Origin: Rhodothermales bacterium
Lineage (GTDB): Bacteria; Bacteroidota; Rhodothermia; Rhodothermales; UBA10348
NCBI GenBank assembly: GCA_017643395.1
Contig: JAEPNP010000007.1
Location: forward strand, 85,030 to 149,029
Direction: 5' to 3'
Length of the DNA: 64,000 bases
Positions 51,176-60,133 of the stretch are shown in pieces. The position numbers were made by a program, and so were the translations under genes. Under the pieces are notes generated by a model. That model did no database searches, was not told the DNA's origin, and was given only the letters and a program-made list of their open reading frames with translations. How positions within the stretch are numbered: the first letter of the stretch is position 1; each line of letters opens with the position of its first letter.

Positions 51176-52552
51176 CTATCCCAGCGCGGCCCGCATTTCC
51201 TCGCGTGTCGTGAATTTGACCCGCGGCCTGCCTGAGGCCTCTCCCGCCTGGGTTTCAAGGCCATCCAGGCGCTGCCAGGCCGCGAAGTCGAAGAAGTCCG
51301 GTTTCCGGGCCGCGACCATGGCGGCTGCGGCTTCGGGGGAGGGGGATTCCGGATTCGGAAGCAGGCCGGCCTCCGCATCGGCCAGAAGCAGATCCACCGT
51401 GCCTACCGCGCAGGCCTTGTTGGTGCCGATCACGCCGCTGGGCCCTCGTTTGATCCAGCCCGCGGTGTACAGCCCCGGCACGTGCGCACCGGACTCGTCC
51501 TGTATGCGTCCGTCCTCGTTGCGAATGATGCCCCAGTCGTCACGGAACGGGACATCCGGCAGAGCAACACCCCGGTATCCCACGCTGCGAAATACCAGGC
51601 CGGCTTCGAGAACGTCCGTGTCGCTGGTCGCGCGGGGCCGAAGCGTGCCCCTTTCATTGCGGTAGATTTCGTTGCGAACGATGCGCACCGCGCCCACACC
51701 ACCGTCTTCGCCAGCGTCAATCGAGGTCGGTGACACGAGGAATCGAAGATGCAGGCGACGCGGCTTGCCGCTCGGGGAGCGTCCGGCATAGTCCCGAATC
51801 ATTTCCACCTTGCGATCGGTCTGTCGATCCGGATTCGCTTCCATCTCTGCACGGGAGAGGGGGTCGGGCTCCGCCTCTTCGGGTTTGATCAGGAGATCCG
51901 CCCCCTCGAGTTCGCCCAGCTCCTTTGCTTCGGGGTTGGTAAACGCCGCCTGTGAAGGGCCGCGCCTGCCGAGCACATACACATCTTCGATGCGGCTGTC
52001 GCGGAGGGCCTCAAGGGCGTAGTCGGCGATATCGGTCGTAGCCAATTCCTCGTGCGTGCGACACAGGATGCGCGCCACATCAACCGCCACGTTGCCGACG
52101 CCGACAATCACCGCCGCCTTCTGGTTGAGATCGAATTGCAGGTCCCGGAAGTCGGGATGACCGTTGTACCACGCCACGAATTCGGTAGCGCTGTGACTGC
52201 GAGGCAGGTCTTCCCCGGGAATGCCGAGTCTGCGGTCGATCTGCGCCCCGGTGGTGAACACAATCGCGTGGTAGTGCCTGCGAAGGTCCGCCAGGGAAAC
52301 GTCGCTGCCGTAGTCCACGTCTCCGAAGAATCGGAACCCATGCCGGGCCGCCGTGCGATCGTAGACCCTGGTCACGTTCTTGATCTTCTGGTGGTCAGGT
52401 GCCACGCCGGCCCTGACCAGGCCAAAAGGTGTGGGCAGCCGATCAAACAGATCCACCGAGGCATGCTCGGAATTCTTCAGGACATGCTCCGCCGCGTAGA
52501 AACCGGCGGGGCCGGCACCGACGATAGCAACACGCAGAGGTGATTGGGGCAT
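51176..52552 (-). CDS. Ferredoxin-NADP reductase, FprA / adrenodoxin-reductase family
   Basis: A 458-residue flavoprotein from ATG 52552 (MPQSPLRVAIVGAGPAGFYA). The open frame continues upstream, but that part is intergenic in character. FAD binding is at residues 7-35 (VAIVGAGPAGFYAAEHVLKN), followed by FGLVRAGVAPDHQKIKNVT, the family signature. The NADP site shows AAVIVGVGNVAVDVARIL and VYVLGRRGPSQAAFTNPEAK, and FAD closes with VPGLYTAGWIKRGPSGVIGT. It moves electrons between NADPH and ferredoxin. A TACTTTCG box lies 22 nt upstream of the ATG. The length matches mycobacterial FprA. Confidence 0.94.
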   Translation of the reverse strand: MPQSPLRVAIVGAGPAGFYAAEHVLKNSEHASVDLFDRLPTPFGLVRAGVAPDHQKIKNVTRVYDRTAARHGFRFFGDVDYGSDVSLADLRRHYHAIVFTTGAQIDRRLGIPGEDLPRSHSATEFVAWYNGHPDFRDLQFDLNQKAAVIVGVGNVAVDVARILCRTHEELATTDIADYALEALRDSRIEDVYVLGRRGPSQAAFTNPEAKELGELEGADLLIKPEEAEPDPLSRAEMEANPDRQTDRKVEMIRDYAGRSPSGKPRRLHLRFLVSPTSIDAGEDGGVGAVRIVRNEIYRNERGTLRPRATSDTDVLEAGLVFRSVGYRGVALPDVPFRDDWGIIRNEDGRIQDESGAHVPGLYTAGWIKRGPSGVIGTNKACAVGTVDLLLADAEAGLLPNPESPSPEAAAAMVAARKPDFFDFAAWQRLDGLETQAGEASGRPRVKFTTREEMRAALG

Positions 52553-52574
52553 CAGCGCTGGGGAATAGGTGGCC

Positions 52575-52582
52575 CGAAAGTA
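52575..52582 (-). promoter_or_regulatory. Promoter-like box TACTTTCG before the ferredoxin reductase gene
   Basis: On the minus strand it ends exactly 22 nt before the ATG at 52552. It matches the Bacteroidota TAnnTTTG consensus at all but one position. Confidence 0.5.
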
Positions 52583-52707
52583 GTCGTGCGCACGGGAGGC
52601 GGCAATGGCCGGCCGCTCTCCATGGCGGCGCGGCGCGAAGCGGCAATGCACACCGACGCGCATCCTGCGCCGAAACCCCGCCGCGGACTTGCGGTAGGCC
52701 CCGGCGC

Positions 52708-55700
52708 ATGAAGGGAAGCGCGCCGCACTCGGGAGTCACGATCCAGCTCGGGCTGATCGCCGCGTGTGTCCTGTTGTGCACATCCCCGGCTCGTGCCCAG
52801 GAGTTCAGTGTCGCCCATGTCGACACCGTCCGAGTAGCGGCCGACTCCACCCTGCAGGTGCGTCCTTTCGTGCTCGCCGAGACGGTTCAGGTACGGATTT
52901 CCGGCCGGCTCATCGCATTCAGCGTGGATGCAGTGCGCGGACTCGTGCGCCCGGAGGGAGCCCGGCCCGGAGACATTGCCGTTGTATCCTACAGGGCCCT
53001 GCCCATCGATCTTCAAACCGAGTATCGACTGCTGCGCGAGCCGATTCAGGTTGCAGACCGCCCGGGTCGACCCGCAACGAACCAGTCCGCGAGAGAGCCC
53101 ACAAGCAGCGTTAGATCACGCGGCACCATCTCTCGGGGCGTGATTGCCGGGTCAAATCGCGACGTGGCCGTCGAGTCCGGGCTGCGCCTGAATCTGGAGG
53201 GCGAGCTGGCTCCGGGCGTCGGCGTGCGTGCCGCGCTCACCGATGCGGATTCTCCCATTCGACCGGACGGCACGACCCAACGGCTTTCGGAGTTCGATCG
53301 CGTGTTTGTGGAACTCACCGCGCGCCCGGGCCGCGTGACGCTGGGAGACTTCCAGGGCCAGTTCACCGGCTCCCGCATGGCCGGGCTGGATCGCAAGCTC
53401 CAGGGGGTGATGCTGCGGTCTTCATCGTCCGAGCGCGTTCAGGTGGCCGCTCTTGGCGCGACCTCGCGTGGCGAGTTTCGCAGTCAGCAGCTCGAGCCCA
53501 TTGACGGTGTGCAGGGCCCATATCGCCTCGAAGGCCCATCGGGCGATCAGTTCATACTCATTCTGCCTGGTTCCGAGCGGGTGTATGTGGACGGTCAGCT
53601 CATGGTGCGCGGCGAGGCGGGCGACTACACAATTGACTACACGGTTGGCGAGCTCACCTTCACGGCATCCCGCCTCATCACGGCCGACCGGCGCATCACG
53701 GTAGAGTTCGAGTACGACACGAATCAGTTCACACGGACGCTGCTCGGGGTTGAGGTGGGCGCCAACGTGTTGCCGCGGTGGTCTGTGGGCGCTTCCATAA
53801 TCCGGGAGGCCGACTCCGGGGAATTCCTGGACGAGTTTGGACTTACGGCAGCGGATTCGTTGCTATTGACCGTTTCCGGAGACCGGGGTGCGCTGATCAG
53901 CGGCGCGCGTCAGGTGGTCTACGACCCCGAGGCACGGTTCGTGCAGTACCGCCAGGAGGTGATCCAGGGAGATACGGTTTTCGCCATCCTAGAGGGCCGG
54001 CCGGAAGAGGGCGAGGCCGTATTCAGGGTGCAATTCAGCCGGGTGGGTGCCAGCAACGGCAGGTATCAGCGAGCAGCCACCGGGGTCAATGGCATCGGAT
54101 ACGTGTACGCTGGACCCGGCGAGGGGGCGTACGAGCCCGTGCGGCGACTTCCCGCTCCCGCCCTGCAGGCTCTGTTGGACCTGCGCACGACCCTGAGACC
54201 AATCTCGGGGCTGGAGTTACGAGGCGAGTTCGCCCGCAGTGTGACCGACCTGAACAGGTTGTCGGTGTTGGACGCACAGGATGACGGGGGCAGGGCGCTC
54301 TGGCTGGAGGCCGTCTCGGATACCGTGCGCATTGGGGCGCACACTCGGCTGCACACGCGCGGCTCGTTCCGTGATCTCGGCGCCAATTTCAGGGTGTTCG
54401 AGCGTTTCCGGGACGTCGAGTTTGCGCGAGAATGGGGACTTGCGCCCGGTCAGCTGGATCCGCTGGGCAGTGAGTCGGGGGAACGGGAGTGGCAGCTAGG
54501 TGCCGGCCTGTGGCTGGGCGACTCTTTGCGCACCGACGTGGAGGCTGCAGGCCTGGAGCTGCCGGGACGTTACGAGGGTCTCCGATACCGCGCGCAGGCA
54601 TCGTATGGAGGCTTCGTCCAGGCCCGTCGTCTGGATGTGCGCTCTGACGATCTGCTGGCCGGAGCCAGCGGGCGGTTTGTCCAGGACTTCGTGCGCGTTA
54701 CGCCCCACAGGGGGCGTGTGACGTGGTTCACCGAGGTTGAACACGAAACCAGCACGCAGCGGGAATCCGGCGACCTCAGGCCGATCTCGTCCGCGTTCGT
54801 GGAGCTGCGTCCGGGACTTTCCGTGCAGCGCAATGCGCAGACGTGGAGCGCGTTTGTCGAGCGACGGTTTGAGCAGGCACCGCTGGAGGGCCGGCTGCAG
54901 GGGGCGGCAGATGCCTGGACGGCGGGCGTGCAGGGCGAGTTTTCCGGCGGGTCTGGTCTGACCGGCGACCTGGATCTGGCCTGGAGTAGCAAGACGGTCC
55001 GGGAGGCCTTCACGGACCGTCTGCGAAATACGCGTGCCCTGCTGCTGGCCCTGAGCGGCCGGGCTGCACCTGGCGGGATCAACCTGTCCTGGCGCTACGA
55101 CGCCCGAACGGAGCGCACTCCCGTGCTTGAAGAAGTATATCTGCGCACCGGGCCGGAGCTTGGCGCGTTCGTCTGGGAAGACCTCAATGGTGATGGTGCC
55201 GTGCAGGTAGACGAGCTGCTGCCTGAGACCACGCCGAATGAAGGCACCTACATCAGAACGTTTCTTCCGTCTGACTCGCTGGCCAGCGTCAACTCTGTGG
55301 CTCTGCGAGTCCTGGCCCGCTCCGAGCCATGGGTGTCAGGAACGCGAGTGCGCCTGCAGTCTCTCTTCGATGTGCAGGAGCAGTCCCGCACGGATTCCCG
55401 GCTCGATGTATATCTGCTGAGGCTTGGCACGTTTCGGGTCCCGGGGCTGACCACCCGTGGTCGGGTGCGGGTGCGCCAGGACGTGGCACTGTCCCGGCCG
55501 GATTTCCCCGTCTCGGTGGATCTCGCGGTGCAGGAGAATCGCTCATTGTCCGAGCTCTCCGGCGGCCTGGAGCGTAGGGAGTCGAGTCTGGCCGAGGCCA
55601 CCGTGCAGATACGCCTGGGCGATCAGCTTCAGGCTTCGCTGCGCGGGGCCCTGGAGAATGATGAGACGGACTCCGAGCGATTTGCGTCCCGCCGCTACGC

Positions 55701-56100
55701 CTTGCGAACGCGTCGCATCGAACCCTCACTCACCCTTCGGCGTGGTCGCCTTGTACTGCGTAGTGGGCTGGAGGCGGCCTGGAAGCAGGACCGGCTGTCC
55801 GACGGCGATGCGCGCATCGCCCGAATTCCCGTTTCCGGTCGCTGGTCCGTGCCGGCGAAGGGGGACTTCTCCGGGCGCGTTGAGGTGTCCAGTGTGCGTC
55901 TTGCCGGGACCGGCGCCGCGGGGCTGGCCGGATTCGAGCTCACAGACGGCCGAGGAGACGGCACCTCCATTATGTGGGGCGTGGGCATGCAGCGCGCGCT
56001 GACCGGCAGCCTTCGAGCCACTCTGGCGTACGACGGAAGGGCACCATCGGGAAGACCGGTGGTGCATACGGGTCGGTTCCAGCTAAGCGCCGTCTTCTAG
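52708..56100 (+). CDS. Large predicted outer-membrane protein, unknown function
   Basis: About 1130 residues from ATG 52708, with signal peptide MKGSAPHSGVTIQLGLIAAC to SPARAQEF. Early beta domains follow, with a recognisable unit near residues 270-340: GSERVYVDGQLMVRGEAGDY then TIDYTVGELTFTASRLITAD. This pattern (a recited value, DG, DYxIDYxxGExxF) is shared with large Bacteroidota/Gemmatimonadota surface proteins, loosely like parts of SprA. The second half is a long run of alternating beta strands (RVDVRSDD- and RLHTRGSF-like), and the chain ends in Phe (FQLSAVF), as outer-membrane barrels do. The family is not identified. Confidence 0.75.
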   Translation: MKGSAPHSGVTIQLGLIAACVLLCTSPARAQEFSVAHVDTVRVAADSTLQVRPFVLAETVQVRISGRLIAFSVDAVRGLVRPEGARPGDIAVVSYRALPIDLQTEYRLLREPIQVADRPGRPATNQSAREPTSSVRSRGTISRGVIAGSNRDVAVESGLRLNLEGELAPGVGVRAALTDADSPIRPDGTTQRLSEFDRVFVELTARPGRVTLGDFQGQFTGSRMAGLDRKLQGVMLRSSSSERVQVAALGATSRGEFRSQQLEPIDGVQGPYRLEGPSGDQFILILPGSERVYVDGQLMVRGEAGDYTIDYTVGELTFTASRLITADRRITVEFEYDTNQFTRTLLGVEVGANVLPRWSVGASIIREADSGEFLDEFGLTAADSLLLTVSGDRGALISGARQVVYDPEARFVQYRQEVIQGDTVFAILEGRPEEGEAVFRVQFSRVGASNGRYQRAATGVNGIGYVYAGPGEGAYEPVRRLPAPALQALLDLRTTLRPISGLELRGEFARSVTDLNRLSVLDAQDDGGRALWLEAVSDTVRIGAHTRLHTRGSFRDLGANFRVFERFRDVEFAREWGLAPGQLDPLGSESGEREWQLGAGLWLGDSLRTDVEAAGLELPGRYEGLRYRAQASYGGFVQARRLDVRSDDLLAGASGRFVQDFVRVTPHRGRVTWFTEVEHETSTQRESGDLRPISSAFVELRPGLSVQRNAQTWSAFVERRFEQAPLEGRLQGAADAWTAGVQGEFSGGSGLTGDLDLAWSSKTVREAFTDRLRNTRALLLALSGRAAPGGINLSWRYDARTERTPVLEEVYLRTGPELGAFVWEDLNGDGAVQVDELLPETTPNEGTYIRTFLPSDSLASVNSVALRVLARSEPWVSGTRVRLQSLFDVQEQSRTDSRLDVYLLRLGTFRVPGLTTRGRVRVRQDVALSRPDFPVSVDLAVQENRSLSELSGGLERRESSLAEATVQIRLGDQLQASLRGALENDETDSERFASRRYALRTRRIEPSLTLRRGRLVLRSGLEAAWKQDRLSDGDARIARIPVSGRWSVPAKGDFSGRVEVSSVRLAGTGAAGLAGFELTDGRGDGTSIMWGVGMQRALTGSLRATLAYDGRAPSGRPVVHTGRFQLSAVF

Positions 56101-56108
56101 CAAGCGGC

Positions 56109-57416
56109 CTAGTCCTCCATCTCGGGGTCGGCCCACTCGTCGTAGCGCTCGCGGCGAATGTCGGCCCCCGCTCGTTGAAGCTTGCCTTCCAGATCCTCGT
56201 AGCCGCGATCCAGGTGGTACACCCTGAGAACGTGGGTTTCACCTTCGGCCACCAACCCTGCAAGTACCAGGGAGACGGAGGCCCGCAAGTCGGTCGACAT
56301 CACATGAGCGCCCTTGATGCGACGGCCACCCTCAACGACCACCTCGCCGTCGATCACGATGGCGTTCATATTCATGCGCCTCAGCTCCGGAATGTGCTTG
56401 AATCGATCCAGATAGACCGTGTCGCGAATCCGACCGTTGCCTTCGGCGCAGGCCAGAAGCACGGTCCATTGCGCCTGCAGGTCCGTGGGGAATCCCGGAA
56501 AGATGTCCGTGGTGATGCTGACGGGAAGCAGACTTTCAGGCGGCGTAACGAACACCTTGTCGTCCTGCACCGTCAGCCGTACTCCGGTCGATTTCATGGA
56601 CTCCATGAATGTCTTGCCCAGGTGATCCACGTTCACACCACTGACCGTCATGGTCTCTCCGGGGCGCCCGGCGACTGCCGCCGCGATCATGAACGTGCCC
56701 GCCTCGATGCGGTCCGGGGCGTTTTTCCAGTGCACGGGCGAGAGGGCATCGACGCCCTCCACCTCCAGCGTCCTGGTGCCGATGCCTTCAATGCGGGCAC
56801 CCATCTGCACGAGCATATTGCAGAAGTCGACCACGTCTGGCTCGATGGCAGCATTCTCGATGCGCGATCCTCCTGACGCGCACACTGCCCCGAGAAGCAG
56901 GTTGACCGTAGCACCCACCGAAGACGGCTTCATTTTGTAGATACCTCCGGGCATCCGGCCGCCACGAGCCTTGGCGATGACATAGCCGCCATCCAACTCG
57001 ATCTCTGCTCCCAGGGCCGACAGCCCGTCCATGTGCAGGTCCACCGGCCGCGGACCCCACGCGCAGCCGCCCGGCAGCGACACGGTAGCCTTTCCGAACC
57101 GCCCCAGCAACGCTCCGAGCATGTAGAACGAGGCCCGCATGCGCTTGACCAGCTCGTACGGGGCCCTGGTCTTGGTTGCTGGAGCGGCATCCACCACGAG
57201 TCGATGCGCTTCCGGGGTAAAATCGACTTCAGCTCCGGTGACGCGCATCACACGCGCAAAGGTGTGGATGTCCCTCAGTGACGGCACGTTTTCTACGGTA
57301 GAAGTGCCCTCGGCCAGCAAGGTGCCGGCCATGAGGGCGAGCGCCGTGTTCTTGGAGCCGCTCACGGGGAGCGTGCCATACAGGGGGCGTCCGCCCCGAA
57401 CAATCAACTTATCCAT
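56109..57416 (-). CDS. murA: UDP-N-acetylglucosamine 1-carboxyvinyltransferase
   Basis: A 435-residue protein from ATG 57416 (MDKLIVRGGRPLYGTLPVSG). SGSKNTALALMAGTLL carries the essential Lys-Asn pair, and LPGGCAWGPRPVDLHMDGL carries the catalytic Cys that also reacts with fosfomycin. FPTDLQAQWTVLLACAEG and DLRASVSLVLAGLVAEGETH are typical of the inside-out alpha/beta barrel. It makes the first committed step of peptidoglycan synthesis by adding enolpyruvyl to UDP-GlcNAc. A TATCTTGC box lies 44 nt upstream. It is convergent with the outer-membrane protein gene and divergent from the cysteine desulfurase gene. Confidence 0.97.
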   Translation of the reverse strand: MDKLIVRGGRPLYGTLPVSGSKNTALALMAGTLLAEGTSTVENVPSLRDIHTFARVMRVTGAEVDFTPEAHRLVVDAAPATKTRAPYELVKRMRASFYMLGALLGRFGKATVSLPGGCAWGPRPVDLHMDGLSALGAEIELDGGYVIAKARGGRMPGGIYKMKPSSVGATVNLLLGAVCASGGSRIENAAIEPDVVDFCNMLVQMGARIEGIGTRTLEVEGVDALSPVHWKNAPDRIEAGTFMIAAAVAGRPGETMTVSGVNVDHLGKTFMESMKSTGVRLTVQDDKVFVTPPESLLPVSITTDIFPGFPTDLQAQWTVLLACAEGNGRIRDTVYLDRFKHIPELRRMNMNAIVIDGEVVVEGGRRIKGAHVMSTDLRASVSLVLAGLVAEGETHVLRVYHLDRGYEDLEGKLQRAGADIRRERYDEWADPEMED

Positions 57417-57517
57417 GCATCGGTGGTCGTTAACGAAAGCCAGCCGGGGGGCGGCGCCACGCAAGATAACGGATCACGGAACGGGTCGGGGCGTTCGGAC
57501 GTGCCCTTTCCAGCCCC

Positions 57518-58612
57518 ATGACACCCGTATACCTGGACTACGCCGCCACTTCGCCCATTCCTGAGGCGGTTTTGCAGGCCATGCTACCGTGGCTCACCGA
57601 AGGTTTCGGCAATCCTTCATCGGTGCACGGAGCGGGTCGGGTAGCACGCAATGCGGTCGAGGAAGCCCGCGAGTCCATCGCCCGTCAACTGGGATGTAGC
57701 AGCGAAGAGGTCATTTTCACATCAGGGGGCACGGAATCCAATCACCTCGCCATCGCTGGATGGGAGGGAGGCATCGTCACGTGCGAGGCCGAGCATGAGG
57801 CGGTTCTGAAGCCCGCCGAGTCTCGAGGCGCACGGATTCTGCGCGCAGATGCCTCGGCTCGGGTTAGCGCAGCGGACGTGCGGCCGTTCCTTGACGCCGG
57901 CACGCTGGTTTCCGTCATGGCCGTGAACAACGAGTTGGGTACCGTCAATCCGATCCGCGACATCGCAGACGCCTGCCACGAGGCGGGGGCATTTCTGCAC
58001 ACGGACGCCGTGCAGGCCGCCGTGATCGATACCCCGCACATTCCGTCGCTGGGCGTAGACATGATGACGCTTTCCGGCCACAAGGTCGGGGCGCCCAAAG
58101 GTGTCGGTCTGCTCTATGTGCGCAAGGGCGTGCCGTGGAGTGCGCTCATGCGGGGCGGCGGCCAGGAGCGGGACCGTCGCGGCGGTACGGAGAATGTGGC
58201 CGGGATCGTGGCCATGGCGGCAGCCCTCGCGCGTGCACGCCGGGCTGATCTGCCCGAACTGAATCGTCGGTTGCGGGAAGGCCTCATCGCGACTCTTGGA
58301 GATCACATCCGCATAAACACTCCGGAGGCGGGAAGCAGCCCGCATATCCTGCAAATCGGGGTTCCAGACGTTCCGGCCGGAGAGGGAAGCGAACTGTTGA
58401 TTTTGGGGCTGGACCTGGAGGGCATTCAGGTCAGTGCCGGATCGGCCTGCTCGAGCGGCACGCTGAACGCCAGCCACGTCATGGCCGCCATCGGGCAGGC
58501 GGGCATCGCGTCCATCCGATACTCGATGGGCCACGCGACGACGGAAGCAGATGTGGATCGCGCCGTGTCGGCGACCCGGAAGGTCATCTCGCGCACACTG
58601 GCAGCCCTATGA
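57518..58612 (+). CDS. Cysteine desulfurase (NifS/IscS family)
   Basis: A 364-residue PLP enzyme. VYLDYAATSPIPEAVL starts the fold; ESNHLAIAG holds the PLP-stacking His region; LSGHKVGAPKGVGLLYVRKG holds the PLP Lys; and VSAGSACSSGTLNASHVM holds the active-site Cys on its short loop, the NifS/IscS (group I-like) arrangement. It removes sulfur from cysteine for Fe-S clusters, tRNA thiolation or the moaD/E pathway. IscU and other isc genes are not adjacent. Its stop overlaps the next start by 4 nt (ATGA). Confidence 0.94.
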   Translation: MTPVYLDYAATSPIPEAVLQAMLPWLTEGFGNPSSVHGAGRVARNAVEEARESIARQLGCSSEEVIFTSGGTESNHLAIAGWEGGIVTCEAEHEAVLKPAESRGARILRADASARVSAADVRPFLDAGTLVSVMAVNNELGTVNPIRDIADACHEAGAFLHTDAVQAAVIDTPHIPSLGVDMMTLSGHKVGAPKGVGLLYVRKGVPWSALMRGGGQERDRRGGTENVAGIVAMAAALARARRADLPELNRRLREGLIATLGDHIRINTPEAGSSPHILQIGVPDVPAGEGSELLILGLDLEGIQVSAGSACSSGTLNASHVMAAIGQAGIASIRYSMGHATTEADVDRAVSATRKVISRTLAAL

Positions 58613-59280
58613 ACCTGCTGATGGTGTTCGCCCGCGCACCGGAGCGCGGGGCGGTGAAAACGCGCCTGGCGCGAGCGCTTGGTGAGGACCAAACGCTACG
58701 GCTGTACGAGGCCTTTGTGCGGGACTGTGCCGCCCTGGTGTCCGGCCTCGACGTGCCTGTGTGGTGGTGGGCCGCCGGAGATCCGGCTGTCCTGGCGGGG
58801 GTGCTACCTGCAGGCGCAGACGTTCGAAAACAAGTGGGCGATGGGCTGGGTGCGAGACTTGAACACGCGTTTCGTGCTGCCGCGTCGGCTGGTTTCGAAC
58901 GTACGCTGGTCATCGGCACCGACTCGCCCGGAATGCCACGTCACCTGATTTCGGAGGCGTTTGACGCCTTGGACAGTCACAGAGCCGTGCTTGGTCCGGC
59001 GGAAGACGGCGGATACTACCTGCTTGGACTGCGTGGCACATCGCCCGAATTCCTGTCGAAGGTGACGTATTCCCGTTCCGACGTCCTTGAGAAGACGCGC
59101 GCATTGCTGACGGACGCCGGCACCTCTGTGGGGCTTCTGCCGCCATGGTTTGACGTCGATGAGCCCGCCGATCTCCAGCGTGTTGTGGATGTTTTTCAAC
59201 GGTCGCCGGAGCGCGCACCTGCCACCGTTCAGACGCTGAGGGCTTTGGGCCTCATGCCCGCGGAGGACGCCTCGTGCTGA
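58609..59280 (+). CDS. DUF2064 / TIGR04282-type glycosyltransferase-like protein
   Basis: A 223-residue protein with a nucleotide-sugar-transferase (GT-A-like) fold: FARAPERGAVKTRLARALGE at the N-terminus (basic nucleotide-binding loop), TLVIGTDSPGMPRHLI and LGPAEDGGYYLLGLRG (metal-site Asp and substrate loop). These are the marks of DUF2064 proteins, some of which are annotated as arsenosugar-biosynthesis glycosyltransferases. No arsenic gene is nearby, so that role is unsupported here. Overlaps the desulfurase by 4 nt and the next esterase by 7 nt. Confidence 0.88.
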   Translation: MNLLMVFARAPERGAVKTRLARALGEDQTLRLYEAFVRDCAALVSGLDVPVWWWAAGDPAVLAGVLPAGADVRKQVGDGLGARLEHAFRAAASAGFERTLVIGTDSPGMPRHLISEAFDALDSHRAVLGPAEDGGYYLLGLRGTSPEFLSKVTYSRSDVLEKTRALLTDAGTSVGLLPPWFDVDEPADLQRVVDVFQRSPERAPATVQTLRALGLMPAEDASC

Positions 59281-60089
59281 AGGGTGTCCTGCTAAGGCAT
59301 AATGACTTCGAATCCGACCACGTCGGGACGCGCAATGTGCACGTATGGCTGCCGGAGGCCTACGATGCGGGTGGCGATCCTCTTCCTGTGCTCTACATGC
59401 AGGACGGCCAAAACCTCTTCGAGCCGGAGTTTTCCTTTGCGGGGGTCACCTGGGGCGTGGCGGAAACGGTATCGCGCCTGATTGAGGAAGAAGGCCTGCC
59501 GCCGCTGATCGTGGTGGGAATCTGGAATACCTCCAAGCGTATCCCCGAGTACATGCCCGAACGTCCGATGGCGGATTGGGCGGACCCACGCGCGCTTAAA
59601 CGGTTTGGAACGACGTGGGGAGACGAGCCATGCTCCGACGGCTATCTCCGATTCATGGTCGATGAACTCAAGCCGTTCATTGACGACGAGTACAACACCG
59701 CGTCCGACAGGGACAGCACATGGCTGATGGGGTCATCGATGGGCGGACTGATCTCCCTCTATGCTCTCTGCGAATACCCGGCCGTATTCGGCGCGGCATG
59801 TTGCCTTTCCACGAGTTGGACCGTCGGCGGACGGGTGATGATTCGCTATCTGGAGCGACATTTGCCTGAGAGCGGAGCCCATCGCCTGTATTTCGATTAT
59901 GGCGTGGAGGCCCAGATTGCGCGCTACGAGGCCCTGCAGAACGCTGTCAACAGGCTGGTTCGAAGGCGCAAGTATCGGCGGGATGAGGACTGGATCACCC
60001 GGCGTTTCCCAGGAGCTGCGCACGACGAGGCTGCCTGGAAGGAGCGGGTGGACGTGCCGTTGAGATTTCTTCTGGAACGAAACCCCTGA
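59274..60089 (+). CDS. Putative esterase, alpha/beta hydrolase (PF00756 type)
   Basis: A 271-residue protein with GTG start 7 nt before the end of the previous gene. NVHVWLPEAYDAGGDPLPVL followed by YMQDGQNLFEPEFSFAGVTW is typical of the esterase D / enterochelin-esterase-like group. The nucleophile lies in TWLMGSSMGGLISLYAL (GxSxG). A likely acid is in LYFDYGVEA and a likely His in FPGAAHDEAAWKER. There is no signal peptide, so it is cytoplasmic, unlike the secreted esterase at 1888. The substrate is unknown. Confidence 0.9.
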   Translation: MLKGVLLRHNDFESDHVGTRNVHVWLPEAYDAGGDPLPVLYMQDGQNLFEPEFSFAGVTWGVAETVSRLIEEEGLPPLIVVGIWNTSKRIPEYMPERPMADWADPRALKRFGTTWGDEPCSDGYLRFMVDELKPFIDDEYNTASDRDSTWLMGSSMGGLISLYALCEYPAVFGAACCLSTSWTVGGRVMIRYLERHLPESGAHRLYFDYGVEAQIARYEALQNAVNRLVRRRKYRRDEDWITRRFPGAAHDEAAWKERVDVPLRFLLERNP

Positions 60090-60103
60090 CCCGGCCCACT
60101 GGC

Positions 60104-60111
60104 TATCTTCG
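60104..60111 (+). promoter_or_regulatory. Promoter-like box TATCTTCG before fbp
   Basis: It ends exactly 22 nt before ATG 60134, is preceded by GGCC and a 7-nt gap, and matches TAnnTTTG except at one position. Confidence 0.55.
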
Positions 60112-60133
60112 CCCGACACCAAGCGCTTACGAC

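Noticed and set aside
58609..59280. Arsenosugar biosynthesis gene
   Set aside because: The family name suggests it, but no arsenic-linked gene is nearby; only the DUF2064 fold is supported.
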